Shown here piece after piece: positions 9,101 through 18,742 of a stretch of DNA of 64,000 nucleotides (position 1 is its first letter; every line of letters starts with the position of its first letter). The stretch is taken from assembly GCF_018986915.1 (NCBI RefSeq), contig NZ_CP076723.1, positions 310,001-374,000 of the forward strand, read 5' to 3'. Under the pieces are notes generated by a model. That model was not told where the DNA came from, made no database searches, and saw only the letters and a program-made list of their open reading frames with translations. The position numbers were made by a program, and so were the translations under genes. Source of the stretch: Geomonas oryzisoli. Lineage in GTDB: Bacteria; Desulfobacterota; Desulfuromonadia; Geobacterales; Geobacteraceae.

Positions 9101-9869
9101 AACCTGTTCTACGTTCTATGTTCTACGTTCTACGTTAAACCTTACGACCTTAAAACTTAGGACCCGTTCAATGTTCAACGTTCAACGTTCGACGTCTTTA
9201 TCGATTGAAGCCAAGGGGCGTGCTGCGTTCACTGTTGTACGTTGCGCACTGAACCCGTTGTCAATTGTCCATTGTCAATTGTCAATTCCCGCTGCCGCCC
9301 TCGCCCTGCTGCTGGCATTGACTTCCGGCTGCACGCTCGCCAAGGTCGACGTCAATGTGGTGAGCGAACGGACTTCGCTGGAAAACCAGGTGCTGGGAAC
9401 CTACAACGCGCTGTCCGAGGACGTGCTCCTGGTGGCGTCGGTGCGCGGGGTATCGCCGACGGGTAAGGTGGAAACGCCGCCCAAACACTCGCCGGAACAG
9501 CAGGAGGCCGCACAGGCACTGGAAAACATCGCCTTCCACGCCGATGACGTCGAGACCCTGAAACGGCTCGGGTGGGTGGGGGAAAACCTGGAGGGAACCC
9601 TGACCAGCTTCAACCGCGAGGTCCCGGAAAAGGCCCCGGCCGACCTGAAGGCTTTTGCGGGCCGCTTCGGAGAAGGGGAATTCCGCCAGGTGGTGAGCGA
9701 GGTGAACCGCTCCCGCGAAATCCTGATGCTCAGGGTGGTGCAGACCAACGAGAACTTCACCGCCAAGGACCTCCCCGCCATCCGCAAGGTCTTCGCCAGG
9801 GTGAACCGCCAGAACAGCGCCCCCGGCACCAAGGTGCAGGAGGATGACGGGAAATGGGTAACCCGATGA
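9087..9869 (+). CDS. DUF1318 (YdbL-like) lipoprotein with YnbE-like N-terminus
   Basis: Predicted lipoprotein of 260 codons. The C-terminal half matches the YdbL/DUF1318 pattern: GWVGENLEG, a VNRSREI core and a terminal PGTK...DDGKWVTR. The segment directly after the lipidation cysteine (CTLAKVDVNVVSERTS) resembles YnbE, so one gene may combine what E. coli encodes as ynbE and ydbL. The start at 9087 is chosen because AAAAGGAGGAGCA lies immediately upstream. Codons 6 to about 68 run through 7-bp tandem repeats (TTCTACG, TTCAACG, TTGTCAA types), so the leader before IPAAALALLLALTSGC is abnormally long. Cysteine is near residue 82. The stop overlaps the CHAT gene. Confidence 0.75.
   Translation: MPTTRTCSTFYVLRSTLNLTTLKLRTRSMFNVQRSTSLSIEAKGRAAFTVVRCALNPLSIVHCQLSIPAAALALLLALTSGCTLAKVDVNVVSERTSLENQVLGTYNALSEDVLLVASVRGVSPTGKVETPPKHSPEQQEAAQALENIAFHADDVETLKRLGWVGENLEGTLTSFNREVPEKAPADLKAFAGRFGEGEFRQVVSEVNRSREILMLRVVQTNENFTAKDLPAIRKVFARVNRQNSAPGTKVQEDDGKWVTR
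9105..9292. repeat. 7-bp tandem repeat tract inside coding sequence
   Basis: Runs of heptamers: TTCTACG/TTCTATG units from about 9107, TTCAATG/TTCAACG/TTCGACG units at 9166-9194, and TTGTCAA/TTGTCCA units at about 9259-9286. The same TTCAACG family occurs at 56688, 56784 and 57236. The tract lies within the N-terminal codons of the DUF1318 lipoprotein gene without stop codons. Confidence 0.8.
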
Positions 9870-12800
9870 ACGCCGCCGCGAAGATAACCCTGCTGCTGGC
9901 CCTCGCCGCACTCCTCCCCACGGGCGCCGGTGCGGTGCCGCTCGGGGAGGAACTGCTGGCTCCGGCCGCGCCGCGCCCGGCCCCGCGCTCGCGCCCCGAG
10001 GTCGCCCCGACGCCGGCGGTCTACACCCCGCAGTCCGTGCTCTACGCGACGCGCTCCCGGGACGGCAGGTGGATCGCGACCGTGGAAAAGGGGGATGCGG
10101 GCTACGAGCTCTGGCTGCATCCCGCCGGAAACGTCGCTGAACTGCCGCGCCTTTTGTCCAAAAGCCCGGTGCGCATCTCCGCTCCCGCCTTCAACGCGGC
10201 GGGTACCAAGCTCGCCTATGCCGACGAGCGCGACGACCTGAAGGGGGATATCTGGCTCATCGACCTGGCCGGCCCGGGCGCCGAGCCGCGCCGGCTGACC
10301 GGCAACGATGCCGGCGAAGACGCCCCGAACTTCGCCCCCGACGGCAGCGCCCTCTATTACCAGCGCCAGCTCCCCGGTGCCGACCGGCGCGACCTGGTAC
10401 GCCTGGAGCTTGCCACCGGCAAGGGGGACGCCCTCCCCATCGGGATCGACGCGGCCTTCGCGTCCGTCTCCCCCGACGGCAACCGGATCGCCTTCGTCTC
10501 CCGCGACAAGGATCCCGGCGGCGACCTCTGGCTCTGGGAAAACGGGGGACGCCTGACCCAGCTCACCACCGGCGCGGAGCGCGACCTCTACCCGGTCTGG
10601 CAGGATGGCGAGACCCTCCTCTTCACCCGCTTCGCTCCCCCGGCCGGGGATGCGGCCAACGGTCCCGAGGGGGGAGCCGTGTTCCGGCTGCAGCTCAAGC
10701 GCCAGGGAAGCCACGGCTTCCCCGCCGCCTTCCCGCTTACCTCCGGCCTTCTTTCCACCGCGGCCCCTGTCCCGGCCGGCGACCGGGTGCTCTTCGTCGC
10801 GGGTGCCGCGGCGGGTGGGCAGGTCCTGTCGCTCCCGGCTTCGGGGGAAGTCCCGGACCAGGCAGATCCCGCCGCCCAATGGCAGGTGGCCCGGGTGATC
10901 CTGGAGCGCCAGCCTGCTGACCCGGCCACGGCACGGCTCGCCTGCCTGCGCGTGCTGGCGCGGGAGGAGGCCCCGACACGGGAAGGTGCACTCGCCTCGC
11001 TGGCCCTCGCCGGGCTCATGGAACAGGCCGGCGAGCGCAGCCAGGCCCAGGAACGCTACGCCGAGGCCGCCGTTCGTTATGCCGCCTTCCCGGAATCCTC
11101 GCTGGCCGCCATCGCCCGGGTGCGACTGGAGGCGGAGAGCCGTTGCGAAGAGGTGGTCGTCGCCGGACGCCGCACAACGGTGATCGCCGAGGCGCAGGAA
11201 GAGATGCTGCGGGCGGCAAAGGGGAAGGGGAGCGACGCGACCGCGCGCGCTCTCGTCGACGGCGCCAGACTCCAGGCCGAGTACGGCTCGGGCGCGGAGG
11301 ATCAACTGGCCGCCATCGCCCGGTTCGAGAAGGCGCTCGCCGAAACCGCCGCCGCTCAGGACATCCTGGCCGAGGCGGCGTACCGCCGCGCGCGGCTTCT
11401 CTCCCGCATCGAGGGGGGGGAGGGATCGGTCGCGGCCCTGGTCGAGGTGGCCAGGAAATACGACCGGCAGGAACAGTGGGCCGAGGCGGCCATAGCCGAG
11501 ATCCTGGACCAGTTGACCGCGAAGAACGCCGACGCGCGGGAGCGCCTGGCCGCCCTGGCCGAGCAGTACCGCTCCACCCTGCCGCGTCTGGCCATGGGGG
11601 CCTGGAACCGGGTCGGCGACCTCGCCTACCGCGGGGGGGACTGGGTACGCGCCAAGGACGCCTACCGCACCGTGCTGGAGCAGTTCCCTCCCGTCGCCAC
11701 CCCGACCGCCGCGGCCCGCTTCGCGCTGGCCGAGATCCTCTACCGCGAGGAGCGCTACGGCGAGGCGACGGCGCTCTATGAAAAGGAGATGGGTGAGCAC
11801 CCCGAGGACGCGCCCCTGTACCAGTTGGCCCGGGCCGCCTACCTGAGAAAGAGCCTCGCCGCCGGCGAGAGCCTGTACCGTCTGGGCGAGGTCTCCGCCG
11901 CCCGCGCCGCGTTCCTGGACCTGATCCGCTACGAGGGGAAGAGCCTCGAGGCGCACCGCGGCTATATCAAGTCGGTAGCCGCCCAGGGGCAGGCCCCGGA
12001 GCTCCTGGCGCTGTACAAAAAGATGCTGCAATCCTACCCGGACGATCCGGTACTCCTCTACGGGGCCGGGCTCTGCTACACCTACCTCCCGGGGAAGGGA
12101 TCCCTCCAGGAGGGGGATCGCCTGATCGCGCGCGCCGCCGAGCGTCTGCCCGGCTCCGAGTACCCCTTCCAGACCCGCGGCTACATCGCGGAAGTATTGG
12201 AAACGGTGCACGGCGAGCAGGGTGGGCTGGAGCGGGCACTGAACCTGTACCGTCGCGCCAAACTCCTGAACCGTCCCCAGGAAAACCCGGAGAACAGCGC
12301 CAACCTCTCGCTCAACATCGGCAACATCGCCTATCTGCTGGGGCGCAACGCCACGGCATGGAACTTCTACAGCCAGCGCCTCGCCGCCAAGGCCCCCTTC
12401 GACAACGTCGACACCGAACTCCTCTTCGAGCAGCGCTACGGCGCGGTCGCCTTCCAGGTGGGGGAGAAACAGGCCGCCATCGACGGCTACGGCCGGGCCC
12501 TCAAGCTGGCTGAGTCGCGCCTGGAACCGGCGCGTGCCCTGGAGCAGTTCGGCCGCCTGACCCGCCGGGTCAACGAGCGGCTCTTCGCGGGGCAGAAGCT
12601 TTCGCCGCAGCAGGAGAAGTGGCTTGCCGGGCAGCAGTCGATCAACGCGGAGCTGGAACTGCTCGGCGCGGACCGGGTGGAGGCGCCTCCGGCCGCGGGT
12701 TGGCAGAAGTTCGAGACCGCCCTCAGGGGGCTTTTGGCGCGGCAGCGCAAGCTTGCCGCCGAGGCCTGCACCGGAGTGCCTCAGGGCGAGAAGTACCTCC

Positions 12801-15800
12801 TGGAGCTGAACGCGATGGCCGCGGCAGTGGAGCGCGAGCTGGACAACGTGCCGCGCCTGGTGGAGACCGGCGCGCAACTGCACGACCGGCTCGGCCTCGC
12901 CAATTTCGACGCAGAACGCTTCCAGCCGGCCCTGGCCCATTTCGACCAGGCCTACCGGCTGAACCGGGCGCTCGGGCGTCACGCCAATCTGGCCGCCAAC
13001 CGCCGCTCCGCGAGCATCGCCGCCTACCGGCAGGCCGAGACCGCCTCCGGGGCGGAACGGCAGAGGCTCCTGTTGCTGTCCCGGGACGGGTTCACCGAGG
13101 TGCTGGCGCTTCTGGACCAGTATCCCCCCGAGAAGAAGAGCACACCCAAGCGCGGAGGCGGGCTGATCAACGTGGCCGCCAACGTCGCCCTCAACAAGGG
13201 GGGCGCCACCGAGGCCGCCTATGGTTTCTCGGCGGAGCAGGAAAGGCGTCTGGCCCAGAGCTACCTCGCGCGCATCGCCGCCGACCTCGGCGACAACGCC
13301 ACGGCGGAGAAGCTGTTCCGGGAGCTGCTCGGGCGTTACCCGGAGCGGGTGGACAAGCTGGCCGAGGGGGACCTCTTCGGGGTGGGGCTCTTGAGCCACC
13401 GCGCCGCCCAGCTCGCCTACGCCCGCGGTGACCGTGCCGCCGCGGCCGCAGGGTTCAGGAACGCAACCGCCATCGCGCTCAAAAACGGCAACGCCGTGGG
13501 CTCCATGCTGAACCTGGTCAACTGGGGCATGCTGCTCCCCGGGGATGCCGCGCCGGGAGAGGTGGCGGAGTTTCTGGCGTCGCAGGGGGGCTGCTCGGCC
13601 CTGGCCGACTCCTATCGCGACGCCCTTCCCCCGGATGCCGTGGCCCGCTACGGCAACGACGTCGGCGCCATCCTGGCGCGGCTCGCCTCCGGGCGTCCCG
13701 ACGACGGCAGCCGGCAGGCGCTGGTGTTCAAGGCGATTGCCGCCTGGGACCGGGTGCTCGCCTCGACTCCCCCTCCCTTGACGGGAGGGGGCAGGGGGGT
13801 GGGTGACCTCGCCATGGGCAAGGACTCGCCACGTGGCACCTTACCCCACCCCCAACCCCCTCCCGCAAGGGGAGGGGGAGAAGTGCACGCGCGCCTGGCG
13901 GCGCGCCTGAACCGCGCGGCGGCGCTCGCTTCGTTGGGACTGTCCGACGCGGCCCGGGCGGGTTACACCACGGCACTTGCCGAGGCGCGTGCCGCCGACA
14001 GCGGCGCCATGGCCTGGCGCGCACAGGCGGCGCTGGGAGACTACGATGCCGCCTTGAAAGTTCTGGACCGGCTCCCCCCCACGGAATACGACCTGCGCCT
14101 CGGGGAACTCGCCGAGCGCTTTGCGCCGCGCATCGAGGCGCTCGCCGCCAAGGATCCGGAGCAGGGCTTCGCACTGGTGGAGCGCCTCTCCGAGTTGGAG
14201 CGGGTGCAGATCCTGGGCAGGAGCCTCCTCGGCGTCGACGACCACGCCACCCTTGAGCTCCTGGCTAAGGCCGCCCCGCATTTGTCCGAACTGGACCGCG
14301 TCACCGCCGCGCTCGGGAAGGCCGCACCGGAGGACGCCGCCTATCTGAAGCTGCGCGCGCAGCAGGAACAGACGGTCCTGGACGGCATGCTCGGCAAGAA
14401 GCTGGAACTCCTTCCCCCCTTGTACGCCGTTGCCGGTCCCGGCGCGCTCCGCTTGGCCGCCTCGGCGGCGGCACTCCCGGGTACGCCTGCCGAGCGAGAC
14501 CGCTTCGCCGCGCTTCTTCCCCCCTTCCGCAAGGGGTGCTCTTCCGGCAAAGGTGCGAAGCTCTGCCAGGCGCTGACGCCGCAGCCGGCCGAGGCGATCG
14601 ATGTCATGGAGCGGCTTGCCGGACGCCCCGTGCTGCGCCTGGTGGCCCTTCCCGGTGACCGCTTCCTCGTGTTCGCTTTCGACGGCAAGGACGGCATCAA
14701 GGCGGAAACGCTGCCGCGCGAGGCGGTCGCGGCTAAGCTGAACGACCCCGCCCGCGTCGTCATCTACGAAAGGCCCGAACAGTTCGCCTCCGCCAACGTC
14801 CTCAGTTGGGGGGTGAGCGCGAGCCAGCTCCTTAAAAGCGTGGCGCAGCGCCGCCCGCTGCGGACCCAGGTGCTGGACCCGGCGGGGTTGTGGCCCTCTT
14901 TGGCGCCGTTTGTGAAGCTCCCCGCCGACGCGCTGCCGGGCCGTCTCCCCGATGCCCACACCCTGGCGCTTCCTGCCGCAGCGGGGCTTCTCCCTGCGGT
15001 GCCGAATCGCCCTGGTGACGGGGGAACGCTGAGCGCCGCGTGGGAGGATGCCGGTGGCGTCCGTCGCGACCTCGTGCAGCTTGCCGATGGCGACTCGGTG
15101 TCGCTCATCCTGGCTGCCAAGGGGGGGACGGGACAGGCCTGGTACCTCGGGCAGCTGGCCACCCTGGTCGGGGTGCCGAGCCTTCTCCTGTCCGATCGCC
15201 CCGCCGACCTTGCCCCCTTCGTGAAGAGCTACGCCGACCGGTCCCTCGCCCAGGCGCGGCGGGAGCTTCCGGGGGGGTGGCTGTTGATCGGCGACTGGGG
15301 GGGCGACGCGCGGGAGAGCGCCACGCTGGCCAAGAAGCTCTTCAACGACTACGTGAAAAATGCGGTGCAGGCACACAACGACGGGCGCTACGCCCAGGCG
15401 CTGGCCCTCTTCGACAACGCGCTGGTGGTCGCCGAGGCGACGCCGGAACTCGCCAAGAACCGCGCCGCACTGCATCGCCACGCCCGCGAGAGCGCCTTCG
15501 GCGCCGGCTTCACCGAGCGCGCCGTGAGCCATGCCGACAGCCTGGTGCAGCGGCTGGCCAAGGAGAAACCGTACTCCGCCGAACACGCCGACGCGCTGCT
15601 GCGGCTGGGGCTGTTGCAGGGGCGCCTGGAGCACTTCAAGGAGGCGACCGCCGCGCTCAAGGAAGGGGTTTCCATCTTCGCCGACCTGGGGCTCGCCAAG
15701 GACCAGGCCGCCGCCCTCTCCGACTTCGGCGTGGTCATGGAGAACGCGGTCGATTACTCCGCGGCGCGCTCGCTCTTCGAGGAGTCGGCGGGGCTGCGCG

Positions 15801-18172
15801 CCCAGTTGAAGGACGAGCTGAACTTGGCCGACCAGTACCGCAACCTCGGGCGCATCTTCGACCTGCGCCTGAACCAGTTCGCCGTCGCGGAAAACTACTA
15901 TCGCAAGGCCCAGGAAATCTACGCCAAGAACGGCAATCCTGCCCTGGAGGCCGAGACGATCCTGGAGCGCGGCCGCTGCCAGCGCCTTATGGGGAACTTC
16001 CCCGCCGCCGATGCCCTTTATCGCGAGGCGCTGGCCAAGGTGGGCGTCACCGAACTGAAGACCCGCATGAGGATCGTGCTGGAGCAGGGGAACAACGCCT
16101 GGTTCCAGGGGCGCTACCAGGAGGCCTTCGACCTGCGCGAGCAGGTGGAAAAGGCGGCGCTCAAGGAGAACTGGGCGCTGGAGCAGGTGATGGCCAAGAA
16201 CACCGGCGGCCTGATCTGGTGGACGCTGGGCGACAACAGGCGGGCGCTCGTCGAGCTGAAGCAGGCGCTGGAGCTGGCCGGCAAGCTCGAGGTGCGCCGC
16301 GACGAGAGCGCCACCACGCTGAACAACATCGGCCTGGTGCGCCGCGAGTCGGGCGACTACCAGGGGGCGCTGGAGAGTCTCGGGCAGGCGCTCGCCATCG
16401 ACCGGGCCCTCGGCTCGCGCTGGGCCATCGCCTACGATCTCAGGAACCTCGGCCAGACCCGACTCAAGATGGGGGACCCCGCCGGCGCGCTGAAACTGCT
16501 CGACGAGGCGGCGGGACTTGCCGACGCCATCGGCGACAAGGTGAACCAGGCCAAGATCCACCTGGCGCTGGGGGATGCCCGGGCTCGCAGCAACATGGGC
16601 GGACCGGCGGCGCAAAGCTACCGGAAAGCGCTGGAACTGGCCGACGCGATGCTGCTCAGGGAGGTGCGCTGGCGCGCCCTGCTCGGTCTCGCGCGGCTCA
16701 AGGAACAAGGTGGTGACCGCGACGGCGCCGTTGCCTCCTACCGGCAGGCGCTGGACACGGTCGAGGGGCTGCGCGCCGAGATCAAGCTGGACCAGCTGAA
16801 GGACGGCTTCCTGGCGGACAAGATGGACGTCTACCAGGGGCTGGTGGGGCTCCTCGTCGACCTCGGGCGTCACGACGAGGCCTTCGCCGTGGCCGAGCGC
16901 TCCCGCGCCAGGAACCTGATCGACATCCTGGGGCGGCAGCGCCTCTCCCTCGCCGGGGGCGGCGATCAGGACCTCTACGACCGTCAGAACCGGCTGCGCG
17001 AACAGATCCAGGAACAGGAGCAGCTGGCGCAGCAGGCGGGGACCCCCGCCGAACGCGCCATGTACGCGGCTGCCCTGGACAAGCTGCGCGCCGACTACCA
17101 GGACCTCCTGCTCGACATCGAAAGGCGTCGGCCCGAGCTCCTGGCGCTGGTCAAGGTGGCGCCGGTCACCGTGGCCGAGGTGGAGTCCCTGCTGGAGCCG
17201 GGGGTAAGTCTGTTGTCCTACTACCAGCTCCCGGACCGGCTCCTGTGCTGGCGCCTGGAGCGGCAGGGCTCGCGGCTCTTCGTCCTCAAGGCCTCCGCGC
17301 GCGAGGTCGCCGAAAAGATCGCCACCTACCGGCGCATGCTGCAGAACCTGGAGCCCCTGGAGCAGAACTCCCGGGAACTGTACCGGCTCCTCCTTGCGGA
17401 ACCCCTGGCCGGGGTCCCCGAGGGGCAGACCGTCGGCATCGTGCCCCACGGCAGCCTGCACTACCTCTCCTTCGCCACGCTCTACGACGGCCGCGACTAC
17501 CTGGTGGACCGGCACACCCTGTTCCACCTCCCGGCCGCCTCGGTGTACCGCCACACCCTGGCGCGGCGCCAGGCCGAGAAGAACCTGCGCATCCTCGCCA
17601 TCGGCAACCCGGACCTGGGCAACGCCGCACTCGATCTCCCCTTCGCCGAGAAGGAGGCCGGGACGCTGCGCTGGAACTACAGCGACGTGACCACCCTGAC
17701 CCGGGAGCGCGCCACCGAGAGCTGGGTGCGTGAGAACATCGCCAAGTTCGGTATCATTCATCTCGCCTCGCACGGGGAGTTCGACACGGTGAACCCGCTC
17801 TTCTCCTCGATCCGGCTGGCAAAGGACAGCAAGAACGACGGCCGTCTTCAGGCGGAAGAGGTGTTCGGGCTGGACATCAAGGCGGACCTCGTGGTGCTTT
17901 CTGCCTGCCAGACCGGCCTGGGCGACGTGAAGAGCGGCGACGACGTGATCGGCATGAACCGCGCCTTCCTCTTCGCCGGGACCCACGCCCTGGTTTCCAG
18001 CCTGTGGCGCGTTTCCGACGTCTCCAGCGCGATACTGATGAAGCAGTTCTACCGGGACTACAGCCGCAGCGACAAGGCGCAGGCGCTCAGACTGGCCATG
18101 CTGCACGTGAGAAACCGTTACCCGCACCCGGGCTATTGGGGGGCGTTCGTACTGACCGGAGATTACAAGTAA
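9854..18172 (+). CDS. Giant exported TolB-propeller/TPR/CHAT-domain protein
   Basis: A 2772-residue protein, 8.3 kb of uninterrupted frame. Order: signal peptide (ITLLLALAALLPTGAGA, cleaved near residue 30); TolB/WD40-like beta-propeller (about 50-330; repeats such as SPDGNRIAFVS); many TPR motifs (about 370-1350 and 1830-2330); C-terminal CHAT domain (about 2480-2772). CHAT is a caspase/separase-like cysteine protease fold; the expected dyad is present as H2640 in HLASHGEF and C2685 in LSACQTG. Residues about 1306-1343 are encoded by an intergenic-type repeat. Start 9854 has AGGAGG about 10 nt upstream; ATG 9866 is an alternative. Cotranscribed with its neighbours. The target is unknown; I infer a periplasmic or surface scaffold with proteolytic activity. 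Confidence 0.88.
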   Translation: MGNPMNAAAKITLLLALAALLPTGAGAVPLGEELLAPAAPRPAPRSRPEVAPTPAVYTPQSVLYATRSRDGRWIATVEKGDAGYELWLHPAGNVAELPRLLSKSPVRISAPAFNAAGTKLAYADERDDLKGDIWLIDLAGPGAEPRRLTGNDAGEDAPNFAPDGSALYYQRQLPGADRRDLVRLELATGKGDALPIGIDAAFASVSPDGNRIAFVSRDKDPGGDLWLWENGGRLTQLTTGAERDLYPVWQDGETLLFTRFAPPAGDAANGPEGGAVFRLQLKRQGSHGFPAAFPLTSGLLSTAAPVPAGDRVLFVAGAAAGGQVLSLPASGEVPDQADPAAQWQVARVILERQPADPATARLACLRVLAREEAPTREGALASLALAGLMEQAGERSQAQERYAEAAVRYAAFPESSLAAIARVRLEAESRCEEVVVAGRRTTVIAEAQEEMLRAAKGKGSDATARALVDGARLQAEYGSGAEDQLAAIARFEKALAETAAAQDILAEAAYRRARLLSRIEGGEGSVAALVEVARKYDRQEQWAEAAIAEILDQLTAKNADARERLAALAEQYRSTLPRLAMGAWNRVGDLAYRGGDWVRAKDAYRTVLEQFPPVATPTAAARFALAEILYREERYGEATALYEKEMGEHPEDAPLYQLARAAYLRKSLAAGESLYRLGEVSAARAAFLDLIRYEGKSLEAHRGYIKSVAAQGQAPELLALYKKMLQSYPDDPVLLYGAGLCYTYLPGKGSLQEGDRLIARAAERLPGSEYPFQTRGYIAEVLETVHGEQGGLERALNLYRRAKLLNRPQENPENSANLSLNIGNIAYLLGRNATAWNFYSQRLAAKAPFDNVDTELLFEQRYGAVAFQVGEKQAAIDGYGRALKLAESRLEPARALEQFGRLTRRVNERLFAGQKLSPQQEKWLAGQQSINAELELLGADRVEAPPAAGWQKFETALRGLLARQRKLAAEACTGVPQGEKYLLELNAMAAAVERELDNVPRLVETGAQLHDRLGLANFDAERFQPALAHFDQAYRLNRALGRHANLAANRRSASIAAYRQAETASGAERQRLLLLSRDGFTEVLALLDQYPPEKKSTPKRGGGLINVAANVALNKGGATEAAYGFSAEQERRLAQSYLARIAADLGDNATAEKLFRELLGRYPERVDKLAEGDLFGVGLLSHRAAQLAYARGDRAAAAAGFRNATAIALKNGNAVGSMLNLVNWGMLLPGDAAPGEVAEFLASQGGCSALADSYRDALPPDAVARYGNDVGAILARLASGRPDDGSRQALVFKAIAAWDRVLASTPPPLTGGGRGVGDLAMGKDSPRGTLPHPQPPPARGGGEVHARLAARLNRAAALASLGLSDAARAGYTTALAEARAADSGAMAWRAQAALGDYDAALKVLDRLPPTEYDLRLGELAERFAPRIEALAAKDPEQGFALVERLSELERVQILGRSLLGVDDHATLELLAKAAPHLSELDRVTAALGKAAPEDAAYLKLRAQQEQTVLDGMLGKKLELLPPLYAVAGPGALRLAASAAALPGTPAERDRFAALLPPFRKGCSSGKGAKLCQALTPQPAEAIDVMERLAGRPVLRLVALPGDRFLVFAFDGKDGIKAETLPREAVAAKLNDPARVVIYERPEQFASANVLSWGVSASQLLKSVAQRRPLRTQVLDPAGLWPSLAPFVKLPADALPGRLPDAHTLALPAAAGLLPAVPNRPGDGGTLSAAWEDAGGVRRDLVQLADGDSVSLILAAKGGTGQAWYLGQLATLVGVPSLLLSDRPADLAPFVKSYADRSLAQARRELPGGWLLIGDWGGDARESATLAKKLFNDYVKNAVQAHNDGRYAQALALFDNALVVAEATPELAKNRAALHRHARESAFGAGFTERAVSHADSLVQRLAKEKPYSAEHADALLRLGLLQGRLEHFKEATAALKEGVSIFADLGLAKDQAAALSDFGVVMENAVDYSAARSLFEESAGLRAQLKDELNLADQYRNLGRIFDLRLNQFAVAENYYRKAQEIYAKNGNPALEAETILERGRCQRLMGNFPAADALYREALAKVGVTELKTRMRIVLEQGNNAWFQGRYQEAFDLREQVEKAALKENWALEQVMAKNTGGLIWWTLGDNRRALVELKQALELAGKLEVRRDESATTLNNIGLVRRESGDYQGALESLGQALAIDRALGSRWAIAYDLRNLGQTRLKMGDPAGALKLLDEAAGLADAIGDKVNQAKIHLALGDARARSNMGGPAAQSYRKALELADAMLLREVRWRALLGLARLKEQGGDRDGAVASYRQALDTVEGLRAEIKLDQLKDGFLADKMDVYQGLVGLLVDLGRHDEAFAVAERSRARNLIDILGRQRLSLAGGGDQDLYDRQNRLREQIQEQEQLAQQAGTPAERAMYAAALDKLRADYQDLLLDIERRRPELLALVKVAPVTVAEVESLLEPGVSLLSYYQLPDRLLCWRLERQGSRLFVLKASAREVAEKIATYRRMLQNLEPLEQNSRELYRLLLAEPLAGVPEGQTVGIVPHGSLHYLSFATLYDGRDYLVDRHTLFHLPAASVYRHTLARRQAEKNLRILAIGNPDLGNAALDLPFAEKEAGTLRWNYSDVTTLTRERATESWVRENIAKFGIIHLASHGEFDTVNPLFSSIRLAKDSKNDGRLQAEEVFGLDIKADLVVLSACQTGLGDVKSGDDVIGMNRAFLFAGTHALVSSLWRVSDVSSAILMKQFYRDYSRSDKAQALRLAMLHVRNRYPHPGYWGAFVLTGDYK
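13767..13881. repeat. GC-rich paired-hairpin repeat, copy B, in frame inside the CHAT gene
   Basis: Nearly the same organisation as the intergenic copies at 4607 and 63846: CTCCCCCTCCCTTGACGGGA, G-run GGGGGGTGGGTGA, variable centre, TGGCACC, CCCCACCCCC and right hairpin. It adds about 38 codons (STPPPLTGGGRGVG ... PPPARGGGE) between two helices of the TPR region while keeping the frame open. Confidence 0.85.
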
Positions 18173-18222
18173 AGAACACAACCCGGCCGGATCCGCTCCG
18201 GCCGATTCACGGAGGTGAAACC

Positions 18223-18732
18223 ATGAAGAAGCGAGTTTTAGGCGGCGCGCTGTTGCTGCTGACCCTGTGCGCAGGGCAGACGCTCGGCGCCGAGAAACGC
18301 TGGGTGGTGAGCGAGGGGACCACCCTCAAGAAAGAGCAGTCGGTAAGTGCGCCGAACCTGGCCGACCTGCCGGTGGGCGCTGAGCTGACCCTCGTAGAGG
18401 GTGAGGGGCGCTGGCTCAAGGTGCAGACCGCCGACGGCAAGGAGGGGTGGGTCTACGCGGGACGGGTTTCCGACACCCAGCCGGTCGCGGAGGTCGCGGG
18501 CGGCGACGGCCTGCTGGGCGACAGCATGCAGAAGAGCCAGATCAACACCGCCAAGGCGGACAGCGCCCGCAGCGTGCGCGGCCTCTCCCCGGAGACCGCC
18601 GCGTACGCCAAGCAGCATGGCACGCCGGAGGCCCTGAAGAAGGAGCTGGACAAGGTCCTGGCGCGCAAGGTGTCCAACAACGAGGTCAATGCCTTCCTCA
18701 AGGAAGGTAAAATCGGCGAGTATGCCCAGTAA
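18223..18732 (+). CDS. Exported SH3-like (SH3b) domain protein
   Basis: Protein of 169 residues with a clear signal peptide (MKKRVLGGALLLLTLCAGQTLGA). Residues about 25-85 form an SH3b-like domain: a start resembling TLKKEQSVSAPNLADLPVGAEL and an end WLKVQTADGKEGWVYAGRV, the usual bacterial SH3_3 pattern. The remainder is a helical tail (about 115-169) without a recognised domain. Start 18223 has GGAGGTGAAACC just before it. It lies 50 bp after the CHAT gene and 10 bp before the M48 gene, so it probably belongs to the same operon. SH3b domains usually bind cell-wall peptides or protein partners; a linker role in this envelope system is inference. Confidence 0.8.
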   Translation: MKKRVLGGALLLLTLCAGQTLGAEKRWVVSEGTTLKKEQSVSAPNLADLPVGAELTLVEGEGRWLKVQTADGKEGWVYAGRVSDTQPVAEVAGGDGLLGDSMQKSQINTAKADSARSVRGLSPETAAYAKQHGTPEALKKELDKVLARKVSNNEVNAFLKEGKIGEYAQ

Positions 18733-18742
18733 GGAGGGAGCC

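Noticed and set aside
9401-13399. 1332-codon open frame on the minus strand opposite the CHAT gene
   Set aside because: Composition artefact of GC-rich third positions on the opposite strand; no domain resemblance, no ribosome site, and it spans two real genes on the plus strand.
13841-18181. 1446-codon open frame on the minus strand opposite the CHAT gene
   Set aside because: Same antisense artefact; His/Gln/Gly-rich sequence without motifs, while the plus strand encodes clear TPR and CHAT motifs.
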